Of a stretch of 64,000 nt of DNA, positions 59,977 to 64,000 are shown piece after piece. Each line of letters starts with the position of its first letter. Position 1 is the stretch's first letter. Where the stretch lies: assembly GCA_025558075.1 (NCBI GenBank), contig JAHLKF010000041.1, positions 20,790-84,789 on the forward strand, read 5' to 3'. The stretch is from Gaertneriomyces semiglobifer (Eukaryota; Chytridiomycota; Chytridiomycetes; Spizellomycetales; Spizellomycetaceae). The position numbers and the translations under genes were made by a program. Under the pieces are notes generated by a model. The model was not told where the DNA came from, ran no database searches, and was given only the letters and a program-made list of their open reading frames with translations.

Positions 59977-60181
59977 TGTTGCAGAGGAATCTGCTGATGC
60001 TCTTATCCTTCTTATAAGCTCTGTTATCTCTCAAGTCTAAGGTTCTAAGTTCTAAACTGACGGTTGCGTTAAGCGCTTCCCGACGGAAAAGATCATGTGA
60101 CTTAGGGCAGTGCTGACATAGCAGTTACCGATAACGGGGTAACCCCAATGGCGTGTATGCCACCGGGATCCTATTACAACA
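59977..60181 (-). repeat. Short element 5' LTR
   Basis: Followed on the minus strand by GGTTATGAGCCCC (primer-binding site). Confidence 0.9.
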
Positions 60182-61009
60182 GTGCGGCCGGGCCGGACTG
60201 AGCGCGTTTCTTGGCGTCAATGACAAGGGGACAGTCACGAATGTAGTGGGTACCTTGGTTGCAGACGTCACAGGGACGGGCCGCCGGCGTGGGGCGACGG
60301 CGACGGTGCGTGGCGGCAGCGGCAGCGGCAAAGGCTTCAGGAGTGCCAGGAGTGCGAGGTTTCGTGTACACAGAAGCATCCAAGTCCAGGACGGCAATTT
60401 GTAAGGCGTCGAGGGTTTGGGTGTCGGCGGCAACGCGATTGCGAATGCGGTCACGAACCGAGGGTTTGAGACCGCAAATGTAAGGAAGGCAAACGTCGTC
60501 AGAGTCCATGTTCAGCAGGGTTAAGCGAATTTTCTTGAAAGCGGAGTTGTATTCGCCGACGGTGCCGGTTTGAGTGAGGTTTCGCAGAGCAAGGCGTTGA
60601 GAGTCCAGATAAGCAGCGGGAATGAAGCGTTGATGGAGCGCACGACGGAGGGGGGTCCACTGAGTAATAGCGTCAGCTTTTCCAGCGGAGAGGTTCCAGT
60701 TTTCGAGTCATGTAAGGGCATAATCACAAAGGTTGCAGGTGGCGACTGAGAAAAAGTCCTCCTCAGTGAGATCGGGGCGTAAGGTGTGAATCATGGTGAT
60801 AGAGCAGATGAATGACAACAGTCGGGGGGCGGCATCCTGGGGATTGCCGTCGAATGGGGTGATTTTCTTAAGCGTGTCGGTTAACAGTCGTTCAGCGAAC
60901 AGTGACGGAGGATTGTCGAGGGCCGAGAATTCCTCCTTGGCACTGCGGGTCGAGCGGGCCATCTAAAAAAAAAATGTTATACACAGGCAAGGTGCAATAA
61001 GGGTCAGTT

Positions 61010-61115
61010 GTCGTTGAACACAGGCAGGGTGTTCAATATGCAGTTGTCGTTGATCGCAGGCAGGGGGATCAATGGCAGTCGTCATTAATTGCTGGCAGGG
61101 GGATTAACGGTGTCG
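61010..61115 (-). repeat. Hairpin array in copia-2 leader
   Basis: Three units with stems ttgaacac/gtgttcaa, ttgatc/gatcaa and ttaat/attaa and a GGCAGGG loop on the plus strand. Confidence 0.8.
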
Positions 61116-61249
61116 GGAGCGTCGTATGTCAGGAAAACAGCGTGATCGCTCTGGCAAGTGAGGAATCATCGGTAACTGGCCGTTCCACCCGGAGACTGAA
61201 GGGCAGAGGATAAGCAGGTAACAGCTATCGATGCCAGGGGCTCATAACC

Positions 61250-61526
61250 TTTTGCAGAGGATCCTGCTGAGGCTCTAGTCCTTCTAATAAGCTTATGTGT
61301 ATTCAAGTCTAAGGTTCTAAGAGTACAGTTGAATGCCCGGCATAAGAGAACCACCCGACGGAAAAGGTCATGTGTCGGGTGTTAGGGCACCCAGTCACAT
61401 GGGTCACGTGCTCATGGGCACATGACGCACGTGTATGTGCTGATATGGATAAGAACCCATGTCATAGCGTGCGCCCTGGTTAGGGTATCCCTATGACGTG
61501 TATGTCACCGGGACCCCCATACAACA
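61250..61526 (-). repeat. Copia-2 5' LTR
   Basis: The right border CAACA at 61526 is followed by the gccac target duplication. The left border reads TTTTG instead of TGTTG. Confidence 0.9.
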
Positions 61527-61936
61527 GCCACCGTCTGGGGCACCCCGGGCATCGACGTGTTCGGACCAAATCTGGAGGAATCACACCTTCACCAAATATT
61601 GACTGAACCCATCGCATGGAGTTCCGGTCGAATATATTACGTGTATGTCCCACAGGCCTACGCTGCGCCCGTTCTTGAACGAGTCAAGAAGGACGCTACT
61701 CGGTCCTTGATCCTCATCCCACACGTGCCTGAGAGGGATCGAGAGGCTTTCCTGCAGTGGAGCCAGGACCACCCGCTGATCGTCCGCGACGATCAGCACG
61801 GGCCCGGACTGGTTGCATTTCTGCTAACTGGCCACCCAGCAGTGGCCGATTACTATGTCAGACGCCAATTCCCGCGTTACGTCAAGCTGGAAGAGCACCC
61901 ACGAGTGCTGCCCATGCAAGACCGCCCTCAGGTCAC
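61527..61936 (+). pseudogene. Pol fragment of the Gag-CCHC retroelement between two copia insertions
   Basis: Frame continuing from 55530: VWGTPGIDVFGPNLEESHLH, then WSSGRIYYVYVPQAYAAPVL, then SLILIPHVPERDREAFLQW, then VADYYVRRQFPRYVKLEEHP. The opening WGTPGIDVF resembles the WGTPxIDLFAT type block that follows RNase H in some retroelements, but here it comes soon after Gag. No catalytic motif is recognised. Cut at 61937 by copia-3. Confidence 0.6.
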
Positions 61937-62214
61937 TGTTGCAGAGGGATCCTGCTGATGCTCTGATCCTTCTAATAAGCTTATGTGTATTCAAGTCTGA
62001 GGTTCTAAGAGTACAGTTGAATGCCCGGCATAAGAGAACCACCCGACGGAAAAGGTCACGTGTCGGGTGTTAGGGCACCCAGTCACATGGGTCACGTGCT
62101 CATGGGCACATGACGCACGTGTAAGTGCTGATATGGATAAGAACCCATGTCATAGCGCGCGCCCTGGTTAGGGTATCCCTATGACGTGTATGTCACCGGG
62201 ACCCCCTTACAACA
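61937..62214 (-). repeat. Copia-3 3' LTR
   Basis: TGTTGCAGAGGG ... CTTACAACA; closest to the copia-1 3' LTR (both have 'gagggatcc' / 'ggatccctc'). Confidence 0.9.
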
Positions 62215-62274
62215 CTCCCCCCTCGGTGCATGCACGACATTTCCTGCAAACTGCCCGACACCTTCAGCAACTGT

Positions 62275-64000
62275 TCAGTGCTTATTTTCAGTGTTCGACA
62301 CCTTCAGCAGCTTGTCAGCAGTGTCAGGCATTGTCAGCAACCTGTCAGCAGTGTCAGACACCTTCAGCACCTTATCAGACACTGTCATCAGCTTGTCAGC
62401 AGTGTCGGACGCTGTCAACAACTTGTCAGAAGCGTCGAACGTGCGGAAACCCATGCGGGGAAGCATGCTGTTCAGAGCAGGTGCTGCTAGGGCCTTGGTA
62501 AGTCCGTCAGCAAGCTGGTCGTTAGTGGACACATAGCGGAGAGCGATTTCCTGGGTCTGATGAACTTTTTCGCGGATGAAATGATGGCGGAGATCAATGT
62601 GCTTGGTGCGATTGTGATTAACTGGGTTGTTGACAAGTTTGATGGCTGCCTGGTTGTCCTCGTACACTGTTAGAGCGCCGTGCGTGTCGGGGCCATGTTC
62701 AGTGCCCGGGAGAATGGACTTGTGGGTGTTATTTCGTGGAAAGTGCTCAAGGAGCGCGATCATCAGTCGACGGAGCCATACTGCCTCTTTGGCGGCCTCA
62801 GCTAATGCAATGTATTCCGCTTCTGCTGTAGATTGTGCTGTGCAGTTCTGGAGCTTAGATGCCCATGAAATAGCGCCTCCGTTCAGCAAGAAGAGGTACG
62901 CCGATGTGGAACGTTGATTTTCAGCATTTGCCGCGAAATCAGCGTCGGAGTAACCATGTAGGGAGGATACTCCCCCGTCTCGAGGACCATACAAGAGCTT
63001 GAGATTGCGAGTGCCTTTTACATAGCGGAGGACACGGCGGGCAGCACTCAAGTGCTGTTCAGTGGGTTTCAACAGGAAACGGGACAGTTTGGAGATTGCG
63101 AAGGCAAGATCGGGCCGTGTAGCAATGGTAAGATACATTAAGCTTCCAATTATTGACTGATAAAGCTTTTGATCAGCCAGGACGTCGTCGTCGGTGGCAG
63201 CGACAAGCGATAAGCTGGGCGACAGTGGAACAGTGACAGATGTGGCATCGGCAAGGCCATAGCGAAGGAGCATGTCATCAATGTATTTGCCTTGGTTCAG
63301 TGTCAGTGTGTCAGCAGTGCGTGTGACTTCAATGCCGAGAATGTACGAAATCTCCCCCATGTCCTCCATCGCGAAACGCCGGGCAAGACTGTCCTTGATG
63401 GACCGCATGCGGGCCGTCGTGGAGCAGATGGTGAGGTCATCGACGTACAGGGCAATGATGTCAGGTGTGCCGCCGGCAACGGGACGAATGTACAGCGCGG
63501 TGTCGAGAACCGTGGGTTGGAAACCGACGGACTTCAGATAAGTGTCAAGTGTTTGGTTCCATAAGCGCGGTGACTGCTTTAACCCATAGATCGAACGTAG
63601 GAGTTTAACGTACGACCCTTCGGGGAGTTGCATATGAATGTCGGTGTCGATTACAGCGTTCAGGAATGCCGTGAGGACATCCATTTGGTGGACGACAAGG
63701 CCGAGGAGCTGAGAGAGAGCCAATAGCAGGCGGAGCGTGCTGAACTTGACGACCGGGGCATAGGTTTCATTGAAATCAAGACCCGGGCGCTGGGTAAACC
63801 CACGGGCAACAAGGCGGGCCTTATACTTCTTGATGGAACCGTCCGGGTGATGCTTAATCTTGAAAACCCATTTAGAGTCGATGGCATAAGCGTCGGACGG
63901 CAAGGCATCGACGGGCATCCAGGTCTGATTAGCGAGCAAGGATTGGAGTTCTTTATCGATGGCCTGCTGCCAGGCATGACGGTCAGGTGAGCGCGCGCTT
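62275..64000 (-). CDS. Copia-3 Pol, reverse transcriptase and RNase H part (partial)
   Basis: Open from the window edge region (frame visible from ~63987) to TAA at 62275, about 570 codons. Reverse transcriptase motifs include IDSKWVFKIKHHPDG, MDVLTAFLNAVID and ALYVDDLTICS. RNase H follows with HGYSDADFAANAENQRSTSAY in two pieces and STAEAEYIALAEAA. Unlike copia-1 and copia-2 it has Gln (not a stop) before EIALRYVSTND, so the C-terminal repeat tail (~75 residues, SDTADKLMTV-type units) is translated. Near 63988 a one-base difference from copia-1 (CGCGCGC versus CGCTGCGC) may be a frameshift. Confidence 0.85.
   Translation of the reverse strand, partial: SARSPDRHAWQQAIDKELQSLLANQTWMPVDALPSDAYAIDSKWVFKIKHHPDGSIKKYKARLVARGFTQRPGLDFNETYAPVVKFSTLRLLLALSQLLGLVVHQMDVLTAFLNAVIDTDIHMQLPEGSYVKLLRSIYGLKQSPRLWNQTLDTYLKSVGFQPTVLDTALYIRPVAGGTPDIIALYVDDLTICSTTARMRSIKDSLARRFAMEDMGEISYILGIEVTRTADTLTLNQGKYIDDMLLRYGLADATSVTVPLSPSLSLVAATDDDVLADQKLYQSIIGSLMYLTIATRPDLAFAISKLSRFLLKPTEQHLSAARRVLRYVKGTRNLKLLYGPRDGGVSSLHGYSDADFAANAENQRSTSAYLFLLNGGAISWASKLQNCTAQSTAEAEYIALAEAAKEAVWLRRLMIALLEHFPRNNTHKSILPGTEHGPDTHGALTVYEDNQAAIKLVNNPVNHNRTKHIDLRHHFIREKVHQTQEIALRYVSTNDQLADGLTKALAAPALNSMLPRMGFRTFDASDKLLTASDTADKLMTVSDKVLKVSDTADRLLTMPDTADKLLKVSNTENKH

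Larger units (their letters stand above)
59069..60181 (-). mobile_element. Short non-autonomous copia-related LTR element
   Basis: 1,113 bases with two 205-base LTRs (59069-59273 and 59977-60181) that appear identical by eye, bounded by TGTTG...CAACA. Target duplication gtgcg. It keeps the primer site, an expanded hairpin leader, a Gag remnant and a polypurine tract, but no Pol. Its LTR is shorter than and diverged from the copia-1/2/3 LTR, although the ends and several words match. It would need proteins from a full-length relative. Confidence 0.9.
55867..60962 (-). pseudogene. Copia-2 Gag-Pol, disrupted
   Basis: Starts at the ATG at 60962. A TGG-to-TGA change ends Gag at about 60708; the frame continues to the CCHC knuckle (CDVCNQGTHYIRDC) and is broken at 60181 by the nested element. 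Beyond it, at 59068, the frame resumes to IALDS at 58939 and jumps to APPAAVTAPP. This corresponds to deletion of about 430 bases that held the protease motif DSGATHSI and the following region. From there a 969-codon frame (59022-56113) with intact integrase, chromodomain-like segment, YVDDL reverse transcriptase and RNase H runs to the same CAG-to-TAG codon as copia-1 (56113), and then the repeat tail to 55867. Confidence 0.88.
55531..61526 (-). mobile_element. Copia-2, defective Ty1/copia element inserted in the Gag-CCHC retroelement
   Basis: 5,996 bases including a 1,113-base nested insertion and its duplicated 5-base target. LTRs are at 55531-55806 (3') and 61250-61526 (5'). Target duplication gccac on both sides. 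Compared with copia-1, the protease active-site region is deleted and Gag has a nonsense codon. Confidence 0.92.
53105..61936 (+). mobile_element. LTR retroelement with CCHC Gag, interrupted twice (left part only)
   Basis: Its parts in the window are 53105-55530 and 61527-61936; the intervening DNA is copia-2. At 61937 copia-3 inserts and the remainder lies beyond. The coding frame across the copia-2 target site is continuous (reading ...LRKVA, then TVWGTPGIDVFGP), confirming they were one element. Only the first LTR, Gag and a small Pol part are visible; no reverse transcriptase is seen, so the class (Ty3-like or other) stays open. Confidence 0.78.
61937..64000 (-). mobile_element. Copia-3, 3' part (continues beyond window)
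   Basis: LTR 61937-62214 (278 bases), polypurine tract, RNase H and reverse transcriptase up to the window edge. The likely left target duplication is gtcac at 61932-61936. Confidence 0.9.

Overview
The window is nuclear DNA of a filamentous or zoosporic fungus. It has many short GT-AG introns of about 50-100 bases, two split-free eukaryotic tRNA genes, a velvet-family developmental regulator, a Zn2Cys6 transcription factor, a fungal HAM1-like protein and fungal Ty1/copia and LTR/gag-type retrotransposons. A TTC36 homologue, a SelW-like Rdx protein and a bulb-lectin/ricin-lectin secreted protein suggest an early-diverging lineage such as a chytrid. That placement is an inference, not something the sequence proves.

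Bases 1-25 kb are a gene-dense housekeeping region. In order they hold: the 3' end of a family X DNA polymerase (+); an Rdx/SelW-like thioredoxin-fold protein (-) head-to-head with a METTL21-type protein methyltransferase (+); a nine-exon HAM1-like protein (+); TTC36 (-); a small membrane protein (+); a UBZ4 zinc-finger protein (-); a VelB-like velvet factor (-) with a long low-complexity upstream region; a BTB-like protein (+); a giant RluA-type pseudouridine synthase (-) with a 1,100-residue acidic repeat tail ending in a CaaX-like box; tRNA-Arg(ACG); and two short membrane proteins, one with a PPxY motif.

Bases 25-42 kb are more plastic. There is a tandem family of small two-exon proteins of unknown function (four genes, one decayed copy, one fragment), each with a TATA box, a CA/CT-rich leader and a conserved intron. 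There is also a 135-bp tandem array in which every unit resembles an exon plus an intron, tRNA-Met(CAT), a Zn2Cys6 regulator, a decayed ankyrin gene, and a secreted lectin flanked by duplicated DNA.

Bases 43-64 kb are a nest of mobile elements. Copia-1 (42966-48285) is full length with three nonsense codons. It abuts a truncated host-like gene and then an intron-free, compact, A+T-rich cluster (about 49.5-53.1 kb). That cluster encodes a packaging ATPase and a protein resembling the single jelly-roll penton/minor capsid protein of polinton-like viruses, plus a zinc-ribbon protein, a Lys-rich protein and two unknowns. It looks like a fragment of an endogenous polinton-like or virophage-like element without a major capsid gene in view. 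Immediately to its right an LTR retroelement with a CCHC Gag (53105 onward) is broken by copia-2 (55531-61526, target duplication gccac), which is itself broken by a 1.1-kb non-autonomous copia derivative with apparently identical LTRs (59069-60181, target duplication gtgcg). Copia-3 starts at 61937 and runs off the window.

The copia family has three uncommon traits: a chromodomain-like segment after the integrase, a primer site matching the anticodon arm of initiator tRNA-Met, and an array of tandem hairpins with covarying stems in its leader.
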